From Bacteroides sp. (GTDB taxonomy: Bacteria; Bacteroidota; Bacteroidia; Bacteroidales; Bacteroidaceae): a stretch of 64,000 bases of DNA. The DNA lies in assembly GCF_030151085.1 (NCBI RefSeq), contig NZ_JASLER010000018.1, forward strand, positions 1 to 64,000, written 5' to 3'. The position numbers and the translations under genes are program-made. This document shows positions 28,597 to 36,942 of this stretch, piece by piece; position 1 is the stretch's first letter, and each line of letters starts with the position of its first letter. The notes under the pieces are model-generated. The model was given only the letters and a program-made list of their open reading frames with translations, made no database searches and was not told where the DNA came from.

Positions 28597-29367
28597 ATGA
28601 ATCTAAAAAGTATCACTCTTGCCTCTGCTCTACTGCTTTCAGCATGTGGAGCAATGCAGGCACAGAAAACCCAAGTTATTGCACACCGTGGTTATTGGAA
28701 AACAGACGGTTCTGCACAAAATTCCATCGCCGCACTCGTAAAAGCGGATTCCATCAACTGCTACGGTTCTGAATTCGACGTATGGCTCACTACAGACAAT
28801 AAACTGGTAGTGAACCACGACGAAACATTTAAAGGAGTAACCATGCAAAATGCCACTTCAAAAGTATGTACTGCTGTAGAACTGGATAATGGTGAACAAC
28901 TCCCCACCCTGCAACAATACCTGGATAAAGCCCAAAACTTAAAAACCCGCCTCATCCTGGAATTGAAAGCCCACAAAACGCCGGAACAAGAAACACGTGC
29001 TGTAGAAGGTATCGTGAAAATGATTAAAGATATGGGGTTGGAGAAACGTACGGAGTACATAACTTTCTCTAAACATGCCCTTAAAGAATTTATTCGTCTG
29101 GCACCTAAGGGTACTCCCGTCTACTACCTGACCGGAGACGCTACTCCTGCTGAATTAAAAGAATGGGGATGCGCCGGTCCGGACTACCACTTCAGCGTGT
29201 TCCAGAAAAACCCCGAATGGATCAAAGAGTGTCATAAGCTTGGTATGAAAGTAAACGCCTGGACAGTGAATGAACCCAAAGATATGGAATGGCTCATCGC
29301 TCAAGGGGCAGATTTCATTACGACTAATGAACCTGTAGTATTAGAAGAAATTCTAAAGAAGAAATAG
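28597..29367 (+). CDS. Glycerophosphodiester phosphodiesterase family protein, exported
   Basis: Exported hydrolase of the GDPD family, 256 residues. The N-terminus MNLKSITLASALLLSACGAM has both a lipobox (LSAC) and a possible type I cleavage site after MQA, so lipid anchoring is likely but not certain. Active-site motifs: AHRGYW (first His), SEFDVWLT (metal-binding acid pair), VNHDETF (second His), LILELKAH. The C-terminus NAWTVNEPKDMEWLIAQGAD...TTNEP is characteristic of the family. It is expected to cleave glycerophosphodiesters in the periplasm. A strong terminator follows at 29401. Confidence 0.92.
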   Translation: MNLKSITLASALLLSACGAMQAQKTQVIAHRGYWKTDGSAQNSIAALVKADSINCYGSEFDVWLTTDNKLVVNHDETFKGVTMQNATSKVCTAVELDNGEQLPTLQQYLDKAQNLKTRLILELKAHKTPEQETRAVEGIVKMIKDMGLEKRTEYITFSKHALKEFIRLAPKGTPVYYLTGDATPAELKEWGCAGPDYHFSVFQKNPEWIKECHKLGMKVNAWTVNEPKDMEWLIAQGADFITTNEPVVLEEILKKK

Positions 29368-29400
29368 ACAATCTATATACATATAGATACTAAACAAACA

Positions 29401-29436
29401 AAAACCGCTTCATTTTGAAAACAATGAAGCGGTTTT
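29401..29436 (+). terminator. Rho-independent terminator
   Basis: Perfect 14-bp stem, AAAACCGCTTCATT (29401-29414) pairing with 29423-29436, with an 8-nt loop and a T-rich 3' arm. It ends the ABM/GDPD unit. The mirrored A-run could also serve the other strand. Confidence 0.88.
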
Positions 29437-29568
29437 ATTGTTTAAAAAGAAAGCAATCAATCTGATAAATAATCATTTTTATTATTCAAAAGTCAAATAA
29501 TACTTCATATTGATTACAATTATTGCGATTATAATCTTCCATACTTATAATTTGAAAGCAGAATAAGT

Positions 29569-29658
29569 TATATTTGTACAGAATGTAAGTTCTATCAAAA
29601 AACAATAGAGAATAGATATATCATCCGATTAATTATCAAACAAAACGTTATATATTTG
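29569..29658 (+). promoter_or_regulatory. Two tandem -7 promoter elements upstream of dapF
   Basis: TATATTTG occurs twice, at 29569-29576 and 29651-29658, both matching TAnnTTTG. The second lies 48 bp before the dapF ATG. The rest of the 270-bp gap after the terminator (29437-29706) is AT-rich, and I see no gene in it. Confidence 0.5.
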
Positions 29659-29706
29659 CAGTGGAATAAAACAAAAAGAGATACCAATCAATAAATATAG
29701 TACAAA

Positions 29707-30576
29707 ATGACAAAGACTATAGAATTCACAAAGATGCACGGTACTGGGAACGACTACATCTATGTAGATACTACTAAATACCCCATCGAAAGTCCGGAAG
29801 AACTTGCGAAGAAATGGAGTGCACCGCACACAGGAATTGGTAGTGACGGTCTGGTGCTAATCGGTCTCTCTGAAAAAGCGGATTTCAGCATGCGCATCTT
29901 CAATGCCGATGGCTCAGAAGCCATGATGTGCGGCAATGCCAGCCGTTGTATCGGTAAATATCTTTATGAACATGGGCTAACCCGGAAAACTGAAATCACC
30001 CTCGACACCCTATCAGGTATCAAGATTCTAAAGCTGCACTTGGCTGCTGCAAAGGTCAACTCTACTGACGTAAAGGTCAACTCTGTGACCGTAGACATGG
30101 GCGTCCCTGCCGATGAACCGGCAGACTACGACGGAAAAGGTGCCAAGCCGATGAAGGAACAGCCTATCAGTGTAGAGGGAAAGCGCTATGTAGGAACTAC
30201 CGTATCAATGGGAAATCCGCATCTGGTAATCTTTGTCAATGACATTAAAGAGATAGATCTTCCCGCTATAGGACCCAAATTAGAAAACCATCCCCTCTTC
30301 CCCGGACGCATCAATGTAGAATTTGCACAAGTGCTAGGAGAAGGCCAAATACGAATGCGCGTCTGGGAACGCGGATCGGGCATCACTCAAGCCTGCGGCA
30401 CAGGAGCTTGTGCCACTGCCGTAGCCGCTTTCCGTACCGGACGTGCCGGAAGAAAATCAATCATCATCATGGATGGAGGTCCACTTACCATCGAATGGGA
30501 TAACACGACCAATCATGTATTCATGACGGGAGAAGCCACAAAGGTATTCGACGGGAAAGTGGAGATTGAAGAGTAG
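29707..30576 (+). CDS. dapF: Diaminopimelate epimerase
   Basis: Converts LL- to meso-diaminopimelate for peptidoglycan and lysine. It has 289 residues, starting TIEFTKMHGTGNDYIYVD. The two catalytic cysteines are in EAMMCGNASRC and QACGTGACAT. Slightly longer than E. coli DapF because of a loop around residues 115-145 (AKVNSTDVKVNSVTVD). It lies 52 bp upstream of dapL, the enzyme that makes its substrate, so the pair forms the diaminopimelate aminotransferase pathway common in Bacteroidetes. Confidence 0.96.
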   Translation: MTKTIEFTKMHGTGNDYIYVDTTKYPIESPEELAKKWSAPHTGIGSDGLVLIGLSEKADFSMRIFNADGSEAMMCGNASRCIGKYLYEHGLTRKTEITLDTLSGIKILKLHLAAAKVNSTDVKVNSVTVDMGVPADEPADYDGKGAKPMKEQPISVEGKRYVGTTVSMGNPHLVIFVNDIKEIDLPAIGPKLENHPLFPGRINVEFAQVLGEGQIRMRVWERGSGITQACGTGACATAVAAFRTGRAGRKSIIIMDGGPLTIEWDNTTNHVFMTGEATKVFDGKVEIEE

Positions 30577-30628
30577 AGCCGAACATCGGGCATCAGTAAA
30601 AAGTAGAACTTAAAACAAAAGCAAAGAT

Positions 30629-31861
30629 ATGGCATTAGTGAACGAACATTTTTTAAAGCTACCGGGCAGTTACTTATTCTCGGACATAGCTAAAAAGATA
30701 AATACTTTCAGGATAACACACCCCAAACAAGATGTCATCCGTCTGGGTATAGGAGACGTTACCCGGCCACTGCCACCGGTCTGCATCGAAGCGATGCACA
30801 AGGCAGTGGAAGAGATGGCTGATGCAAAAACATTCCACGGCTACGGTCCCGAACAAGGCTATGACTTTTTGATTGAGGCTATCGTCAAACATGATTACGT
30901 TCCGCGCGGCATCCATTTCGCTCCAACGGAAATTTTCATAAACGACGGAGCCAAAAGTGATACGGGCAACATCGGTGACATTCTCCGCCACGACAACAGC
31001 GTAGGCGTGACCGACCCGATATATCCGGTGTACATAGACAGCAATGTGATGTGCGGACGAGCCGGCGTACTGGAAGAAAATGGCAAATGGAGCAATGTAA
31101 CTTACATGCCCTGTACCGCCGAAAACCATTTTATTCCCCGGATTCCGGACAAACGCATCGACATCGTCTACCTCTGCTACCCCAACAATCCTACGGGTAC
31201 TACCCTAACCAAACCCGAACTGAAAAAATGGGTGGATTATGCACTTGCCAACGATACGCTCATTCTGTTTGACGCCGCATACGAAGCTTTTATTCAAGAA
31301 GAAGATGTGCCCCACTCCATTTACGAAATTAAAGGTGCCAAAAAATGCGCCATCGAATTCCGTAGTTTTTCGAAGACCGCCGGATTTACAGGAGTACGTT
31401 GCGGCTATACCGTAGTACCGAAGGAGCTCACCGCCGCCACACTGGAAGGTGAACGCATCTCACTGAACAAACTGTGGAACCGTCGCCAGTGCACCAAGTT
31501 CAACGGCACCAGTTACATCACTCAACGGGCGGCAGAAGCCATCTATACTCCCGAAGGAAGACAACAAATAAAAGAGACGATTGATTACTATATGACCAAT
31601 GCCCGCACCATGAAGGAGGGCCTCGAAGCAACCGGACTGCAAGTGTACGGCGGCGTGAATGCTCCTTACATCTGGCTGAAAACTCCGAACGGCACAAGTT
31701 CCTGGCGTTTTTTTGAACAAATGCTATACGAAGCCAACGTTGTCGGCACTCCGGGCGTCGGATTCGGACCCAGTGGCGAGGGCTACATACGGTTGACCGC
31801 TTTCGGCAAACACGAAGATTGCGTGGAAGCGATGAGACGTATTCGTAACTGGTTGAAATAA
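30629..31861 (+). CDS. dapL: LL-diaminopimelate aminotransferase
   Basis: PLP enzyme that converts tetrahydrodipicolinate to LL-diaminopimelate in one step, bypassing the acyl intermediates. It has 410 residues, the usual length. The N-terminus is the family's LPGSYLFSDIAKKI, followed by RLGIGDVTRPLPP. The PLP-binding lysine is in FRSFSKTAGFTGVRCGY, with YPNNPTGT and FDAAYEAFI in the core. It is in an operon with dapF. Confidence 0.96.
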   Translation: MALVNEHFLKLPGSYLFSDIAKKINTFRITHPKQDVIRLGIGDVTRPLPPVCIEAMHKAVEEMADAKTFHGYGPEQGYDFLIEAIVKHDYVPRGIHFAPTEIFINDGAKSDTGNIGDILRHDNSVGVTDPIYPVYIDSNVMCGRAGVLEENGKWSNVTYMPCTAENHFIPRIPDKRIDIVYLCYPNNPTGTTLTKPELKKWVDYALANDTLILFDAAYEAFIQEEDVPHSIYEIKGAKKCAIEFRSFSKTAGFTGVRCGYTVVPKELTAATLEGERISLNKLWNRRQCTKFNGTSYITQRAAEAIYTPEGRQQIKETIDYYMTNARTMKEGLEATGLQVYGGVNAPYIWLKTPNGTSSWRFFEQMLYEANVVGTPGVGFGPSGEGYIRLTAFGKHEDCVEAMRRIRNWLK

Positions 31862-31879
31862 ATAAATAAAGCAAACTAC

Positions 31880-31902
31880 TATAGTTTAAGCGCTATACTA
31901 TA
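31880..31902. promoter_or_regulatory. Dyad upstream of TorF-PII-Amt genes, candidate operator
   Basis: TATAGT (31880-31885) and ACTATA (31897-31902) form a 6-bp inverted repeat around an AGCGCT core in the 94-bp gap after dapL. No good TAnnTTTG promoter and no sigma-54 -24/-12 element were found here. It may be an operator or a weak terminator hairpin. Confidence 0.3.
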
Positions 31903-31955
31903 ACACGTGCCGGATTGATCATCCGCAATTTTTTAAACTTAAAGATTAAAGGTAT

Positions 31956-32660
31956 ATGAGTACAAGAAGTGTAAAATTAGGGGTAATAGCAATCACGTTA
32001 TTATCAATGGCAATGCCTTTCACGGCGAAAGCACAAGATAAAGTAGAAGCATCGGTAGGCGCCAACCTAGTTAGCGGATACATCTGGCGTGGTCAGGATT
32101 TGGGAGGCGTAAGCATCCAGCCCAGTGCATCCGTCTCTTTCAGAGGTTTCTCTCTGGAAGCATGGGGTTCCGTAGGGTTTGAAAGTAAAGACGATAAAGA
32201 GTTTGACCTTACACTAGGCTATTCCACCGGAGGTTTCAGTGTATCGGTTACGGATTATTGGTTCAACAGCGGTCCCGGCTACTTCCAATACGGTGCACGC
32301 AACACGGCGCATGTATTCGAAGGGCAAATCGGTTATGATTTCGGTCCGCTTGCCGTAAACTGGTACACCAATTTTGCCGGAGCCGACGGATTGGATAAAG
32401 AGGGTGACCGCGCCTATTCATCTTACCTTTCTCTTGCCGCTCCATTCAAGTTAGGAGGTTTGGACTGGACAGCAGAAATAGGAGCCACTCCCTGGGCCAC
32501 TGATTTCTACGGAGCTAATGGCTTTGCCGTATGCGACGTCAGTTTGGGAGTAAGCAAAGATATTAAGATCACCGACTCATTCTCCCTTCCCTTGTTTGCC
32601 AAAGCCACTTGGAATCCCAGATCGGAAGGAGCCTATTTCGTTGTCGGATTGAGTTTTTAG
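31956..32660 (+). CDS. TorF-family putative porin
   Basis: Outer-membrane beta-barrel protein of 234 residues. The signal peptide runs to AKA-QDKVEASVG. The family hallmark is near the start of the mature protein, LVSGYIWRGQDLGG, followed by alternating amphipathic beta strands and a C-terminal Phe (FVVGLSF) typical of outer-membrane barrels. Such proteins (TIGR02001/gcw_chp type) often sit next to PII and ammonium transporter genes, as here (28 bp to the PII gene). A role in letting ammonium or small nitrogen compounds across the outer membrane is inferred from context only. Confidence 0.85.
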   Translation: MSTRSVKLGVIAITLLSMAMPFTAKAQDKVEASVGANLVSGYIWRGQDLGGVSIQPSASVSFRGFSLEAWGSVGFESKDDKEFDLTLGYSTGGFSVSVTDYWFNSGPGYFQYGARNTAHVFEGQIGYDFGPLAVNWYTNFAGADGLDKEGDRAYSSYLSLAAPFKLGGLDWTAEIGATPWATDFYGANGFAVCDVSLGVSKDIKITDSFSLPLFAKATWNPRSEGAYFVVGLSF

Positions 32661-32688
32661 GGAATTATACATATAAATTGTTTAAGGT

Positions 32689-33045
32689 ATGAAAAAGATT
32701 GAAGCTATTATCCGCAAAACAAAATTCGAGGAAGTGAAAGACGCACTCCTCGAAGCGGACATTGAATGGTTCTCTTACTACGAAGTAAGAGGCATCGGGA
32801 AGTCCAGGCAAGCCCGTATCTACCGTGGTGTACTGTATGACACCAGTTCTATCGAACGAATCCTTATCTCCATCGTGGTGCGCGACAAGAATACGGAAAA
32901 GACCGTACAAGCCATCATCAAATCCGCACAAACCGGCGAGATAGGCGACGGACGTATCTTCGTCATTCCCATTGAAGATGCCATCCGCATCCGTACTGCC
33001 GAGAGAGGCGACATCGCACTCTATAATGCCGAACAAGAAAGATAA
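32689..33045 (+). CDS. PII nitrogen regulatory protein
   Basis: Trimeric sensor of nitrogen and energy status, 118 residues. It begins MKKIEAIIRKTKFEEVKDAL as in GlnB/GlnK. The T-loop region reads GKSRQARIYRGVLYDTSS, with Tyr45 and Tyr50 matching the conserved tyrosines; Tyr50 aligns with the uridylylated Tyr51 of E. coli. The distal T-loop differs from the GlnB type. The C-terminal signature is GEIGDGRIFVIPIEDAIRIR. Its position 59 bp before amt suggests a GlnK-type role in gating the ammonium transporter. Confidence 0.94.
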   Translation: MKKIEAIIRKTKFEEVKDALLEADIEWFSYYEVRGIGKSRQARIYRGVLYDTSSIERILISIVVRDKNTEKTVQAIIKSAQTGEIGDGRIFVIPIEDAIRIRTAERGDIALYNAEQER

Positions 33046-33104
33046 GCCGGCAGCAACAAATCGCATTTAAGAAAATACAATACAACTTAAAGTCTAAAGA
33101 GATT

Positions 33105-34499
33105 ATGGACAAATATAAAGTATGCAGTCATGCCCGACTGTGTATAGCCACCGCTATATTCATGGCTTTCTGCTTCACCACCGATACTTTCGCACAAGAA
33201 CCCGCAGTAGCGGACAGTGCAATGACCGCAACAGCGGATAGTGCAATAACAGACGAATTGGCTAACGGACTGAACACCGTATGGATGCTGCTCGCGGCGA
33301 TGCTGGTATTCTTCATGCAGCCGGGCTTCGCATTGGTAGAAGCCGGTTTCACAAGAGTAAAAAATACCGCCAACATCTTGATGAAGAACCTTGTGGATTT
33401 CATGTTCGGTTCCCTGCTCTACTGTTTCATCGGTTTCGGACTGATGTTCGGAGCAGGTGGATTCATCGGGATGCCCCACTTCTTCGACCTCTCGTTCTAT
33501 GACGGCGGCGGACTTCCTTCCGAAGGATTCCTCGTATTCCAGACGGTATTCTGTGCCACGGCTGCCACCATCGTGTCAGGAGCTATGGCAGAACGTACCA
33601 AGTTCTCCATGTATCTGGTTTACACCATCTTCATCAGTGTACTGATTTATCCCATTTCCGGTCACTGGACTTGGGGCGGCGGTTGGCTGATGAACGGCGA
33701 AGCAGGTTCTTTTATGATGGATACGTTCGGAGCAACTTTCCATGACTTCGCAGGTTCTACCATCGTTCATTCCGTAGGTGGTTGGATCGCTTTGGTAGGC
33801 GCCGCCATCCTCGGCCCGCGTATCGGTAAATACGGAAAAGAAGGCAGATCGAAAGCTATCCCCGGACATAACCTGACCATCGCCGCACTCGGTGTATTCA
33901 TCCTCTGGTTCGGATGGTTCGGATTCAATCCCGGTTCACAGTTGGCAGCGGCTACCACAGCCGACCAGGAAGCTATCTCACACGTATTCCTGACAACTAA
34001 CTTGGCAGCTTGTGCAGGCGGTTTCTTCGCATTGGTAGTCAGCTGGATGAAGTATAGCAAACCGTCCTTGTCACTGACGCTGAACGGCATTCTGGCTGGT
34101 TTGGTAGGTATCACGGCAGGTTGCGACGCAGTTTCTCCGGTGGGAGCAGTCATTATCGGCACCGTCTGCGGCATCCTGATGATTTACTCAGTAGAGTTCA
34201 TCGACCGCGTGCTGAAGATTGACGACCCCGTAGGCGCAAGTTCCGTACATGGTGTCTGCGGTTTCACAGGAACCGTCCTTACAGGTTTGTTCTCTACCAG
34301 CGAAGGTTTGTTCTACGGTGCAGGCTGGGGCTTCCTCGGTGCACAGTTATTCGGTGCACTCGTAGTAGGCTGCTGGGCAGCAGGCATGGGTTACATCATC
34401 TTCAAGAGCCTCGACAAGATTCACGGTCTCCGCGTCTCCAAACGAGTGGAAGAAGAAGGCCTCGACATCTACGAACACGGAGAATCAGCATACAACTGA
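33105..34499 (+). CDS. amt: Ammonium transporter
   Basis: Inner-membrane ammonium channel of the Amt/Rh family, 464 residues. A cleavable signal peptide (to TDTFAQ) and a short Ala/Asp-rich periplasmic stretch come before the 11 membrane segments. Family signatures: MLLAAMLVFFMQPGFALVEA, the Amt motif DFAGSTIVHSVGGWIALVGA with a pore histidine, and GVCGFTGTVLTG. It is preceded by PII and followed, after a hairpin, by glutamine synthetase III, giving an uptake-and-fixation unit. Confidence 0.95.
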   Translation: MDKYKVCSHARLCIATAIFMAFCFTTDTFAQEPAVADSAMTATADSAITDELANGLNTVWMLLAAMLVFFMQPGFALVEAGFTRVKNTANILMKNLVDFMFGSLLYCFIGFGLMFGAGGFIGMPHFFDLSFYDGGGLPSEGFLVFQTVFCATAATIVSGAMAERTKFSMYLVYTIFISVLIYPISGHWTWGGGWLMNGEAGSFMMDTFGATFHDFAGSTIVHSVGGWIALVGAAILGPRIGKYGKEGRSKAIPGHNLTIAALGVFILWFGWFGFNPGSQLAAATTADQEAISHVFLTTNLAACAGGFFALVVSWMKYSKPSLSLTLNGILAGLVGITAGCDAVSPVGAVIIGTVCGILMIYSVEFIDRVLKIDDPVGASSVHGVCGFTGTVLTGLFSTSEGLFYGAGWGFLGAQLFGALVVGCWAAGMGYIIFKSLDKIHGLRVSKRVEEEGLDIYEHGESAYN

Positions 34500-34508
34500 T
34501 AATTACAA

Positions 34509-34552
34509 TCCCGGGCAGGTTTGATCGCCTTCCCGGGAACCAAAGTTTTTTT
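34509..34552 (+). terminator. Hairpin with T-run between amt and glnN
   Basis: TCCCGGG (34509-34515) pairs with CCCGGGA (34532-34538), a GC-rich 7-bp stem. Seven T's follow at 34546-34552. It could end amt transcripts or dampen read-through into glnN. Confidence 0.6.
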
Positions 34553-34596
34553 ACTCTAACATAATTTTAAACCAACAATTACAACTCTAAAGTATT

Positions 34597-36786
34597 ATGT
34601 CAAAATTGAGATTCAGAGTAGTAGAGACGGCTTTCAAGAAGAAACCCGTTGCAGTGGCAGCTCCGGCGGAATGTCCGTCCGTGTATTTTGCCAAGTATGT
34701 GTTCAACAAAGAGAAGATGTTCAGGTATCTGCCCAGTAAGGTTTATGCCAAACTAACTGATGTGATTGAAAATGGCGCACAGCTAGATCGTAGCATTGCT
34801 GACGAAGTAGCTGCGGGTATGAAGAAGTGGGCTATTGAAATGGGAGCAACCCACTATACGCACTGGTTCCACCCGTTGACTGAAGGCACTGCCGAAAAGC
34901 ATGACGCTTTTGTAGAGCATGACGGCAAAGGCGGTATGATGGAAGAATTTACCGGAAAACTGCTCGTACAGCAGGAACCGGATGCTTCCAGTTTTCCAAA
35001 CGGTGGTATTCGCAATACATTCGAAGCTCGTGGTTACTCTGCATGGGACCCTTCTTCTCCCGCCTTTATTGTGGACGACACACTCTGTATCCCAACTATT
35101 TTTATTGCCTATACCGGTGAATCCCTGGACTACAAAGCTCCGTTACTGAAAGCTCTGCAAGCTGTAGATAAAGCAGCCGTCGATGTTTGCCACTATTTCA
35201 ATCCGGATGTAAGGAAGGTATATGCTTATCTGGGCTGGGAACAGGAATACTTCCTGGTCGATGAAGGGTTGTATGCAGCACGTCCCGACTTACTAATGAC
35301 CGGACGTACCCTGATGGGGCATGAAAGTGCCAAGAACCAGCAACTGGAAGATCACTATTTCGGAGCAATCCCTACACGTGTAGCTGAGTTTATGAAGGAA
35401 CTGGAAATAGAAGCACTCAAACTGGGCATTCCGGTCAAGACCCGTCACAACGAGGTAGCGCCCAACCAGTTCGAACTGGCCCCTATCTTCGAGGAATGCA
35501 ATCTGGCGGTCGACCACAACATGCTCCTCATGTCTCTGATGCGTAAAGTGGCTCGTAATCACGGCTTCCGTGTACTATTGCACGAGAAACCCTTCAAAGG
35601 AGTAAATGGTAGCGGCAAACATAATAACTGGTCATTGGGTACCGATACCGGCATTCTGCTACATGCTCCCGGCAAGTTTCCCGAAGATAATTTGCGCTTC
35701 ATCACCTTCGTAGTGAATACCTTGATGGCCGTTTACAAGCACAACGGATTGCTGAAAGCCAGCATTTCCAGTGCAACGAATGCTCACCGTCTAGGTGCTA
35801 ACGAAGCACCTCCTGCCATCATCTCTTCCTTCTTGGGAAAACAGTTGTCTCAAGTGCTGGAACATATCGAAGAGAGTACCAAAGACGATCTTGTAAGCCT
35901 CAGCGGCAAGCAGGGCATGAAGCTGGATATTCCGCAAATTCCGGAACTGATGATTGACAATACCGACCGTAACCGCACCAGTCCTTTCGCCTTCACCGGC
36001 AACCGCTTCGAGTTCCGCGCCGTAGGTTCGGAAGCGAACTGTGCCTGTGCCATGATTGCCCTCAACTCCGCTATTGCCGAGCAGTTGGCAGAATTCAAAA
36101 AAGACGTGGACGCGCTTATCGAAAAAGGCGAGCCGAAGATTCCGGCTATTCTCGAAGTGATCCGCCATTACATCAAGGTTTGCAAGCCTATCCATTTCGA
36201 TGGCAACGGCTACAGCGATGAATGGAAAGCAGAAGCCGCCCGTCGTGGTCTGGATTGCGAAACCAGCGTTCCCGTTATCTTTGACAATTACCTGAAACCT
36301 GAAAGCATCAAGATGTTCGAGTCCATCGGTGTTATGACCCGAAAGGAACTCGAAGCCCGTAACGAAGTAAAATGGGAAACGTACACCAAGAAAATCCAAA
36401 TAGAAGCCCGTGTTCTCGGAGACTTAGTAATGAACCACATCATCCCCGTTGCTACAAAGTATCAAACGGATTTGGTCGACAACGTTTATAAGATGAAGGA
36501 CTTGTTCCCCGCAGAGAAAGCTGCAAAACTATCTGCCAAGAACCTGGAACTCATTGAAGAGATTGCAGACCGCACCGCTTTCATCAAAGAGCATGTAGAT
36601 GCTATGATCGAAGCCCGTAAGGTTGCCAACAAGATTGAATGCGAACGTGAAAAAGCCATCACCTACCATGACAAAATCGTGCCGATGATGGAAGAGATAC
36701 GTTATCATATAGATAAGTTGGAACTCATCGTTGACGACCAGATGTGGACATTACCTAAGTACAGGGAATTGCTGTTTATCAGATGA
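34597..36786 (+). CDS. glnN: Glutamine synthetase type III
   Basis: ATP-dependent synthesis of glutamine from glutamate and ammonium. It has 729 residues, the GSIII length; GSI is about 450. Signatures include THYTHWFHPLTEGTAEKHDA near the N-terminus, EQEYFLVD, the ATP/glutamate site VRARHNEVAPNQFE-like KTRHNEVAPNQFELAP, KPFKGVNGSGKHNNWS, and RTSPFAFTGNRFEFRAVGS. GSIII is the main glutamine synthetase of Bacteroides. It is downstream of TorF-PII-amt. Confidence 0.96.
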   Translation: MSKLRFRVVETAFKKKPVAVAAPAECPSVYFAKYVFNKEKMFRYLPSKVYAKLTDVIENGAQLDRSIADEVAAGMKKWAIEMGATHYTHWFHPLTEGTAEKHDAFVEHDGKGGMMEEFTGKLLVQQEPDASSFPNGGIRNTFEARGYSAWDPSSPAFIVDDTLCIPTIFIAYTGESLDYKAPLLKALQAVDKAAVDVCHYFNPDVRKVYAYLGWEQEYFLVDEGLYAARPDLLMTGRTLMGHESAKNQQLEDHYFGAIPTRVAEFMKELEIEALKLGIPVKTRHNEVAPNQFELAPIFEECNLAVDHNMLLMSLMRKVARNHGFRVLLHEKPFKGVNGSGKHNNWSLGTDTGILLHAPGKFPEDNLRFITFVVNTLMAVYKHNGLLKASISSATNAHRLGANEAPPAIISSFLGKQLSQVLEHIEESTKDDLVSLSGKQGMKLDIPQIPELMIDNTDRNRTSPFAFTGNRFEFRAVGSEANCACAMIALNSAIAEQLAEFKKDVDALIEKGEPKIPAILEVIRHYIKVCKPIHFDGNGYSDEWKAEAARRGLDCETSVPVIFDNYLKPESIKMFESIGVMTRKELEARNEVKWETYTKKIQIEARVLGDLVMNHIIPVATKYQTDLVDNVYKMKDLFPAEKAAKLSAKNLELIEEIADRTAFIKEHVDAMIEARKVANKIECEREKAITYHDKIVPMMEEIRYHIDKLELIVDDQMWTLPKYRELLFIR

Positions 36787-36839
36787 AAAACCACTAAACA
36801 CTAATTATTATTTCTTTTGTTGGTTGTTTTAAGTTTGCA

Positions 36840-36881
36840 GGAGAAGAGGTGCCGTGAGGTAGTTCTTCTTCCTTTTTTTTT
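36840..36881 (+). terminator. Terminator after glnN
   Basis: GGAGAAG pairs with CTTCTTCC (one-base bulge) across a loop at 36848-36863. The 3' arm is followed by nine T's (36873-36881). Confidence 0.6.
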
Positions 36882-36916
36882 GTCCGGTTGATAGTGCCGA
36901 TAGCAACAAAATAGGT

Positions 36917-36924
36917 TATCTTTG
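36917..36924 (+). promoter_or_regulatory. -7 promoter element for peptidase gene
   Basis: TATCTTTG matches TAnnTTTG, 18 bp before the ATG at 36943. An in-frame TTG at 36922 lies inside the element and is therefore excluded as a start. Confidence 0.65.
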
Positions 36925-36942
36925 CCTTCATATAAAACAACT

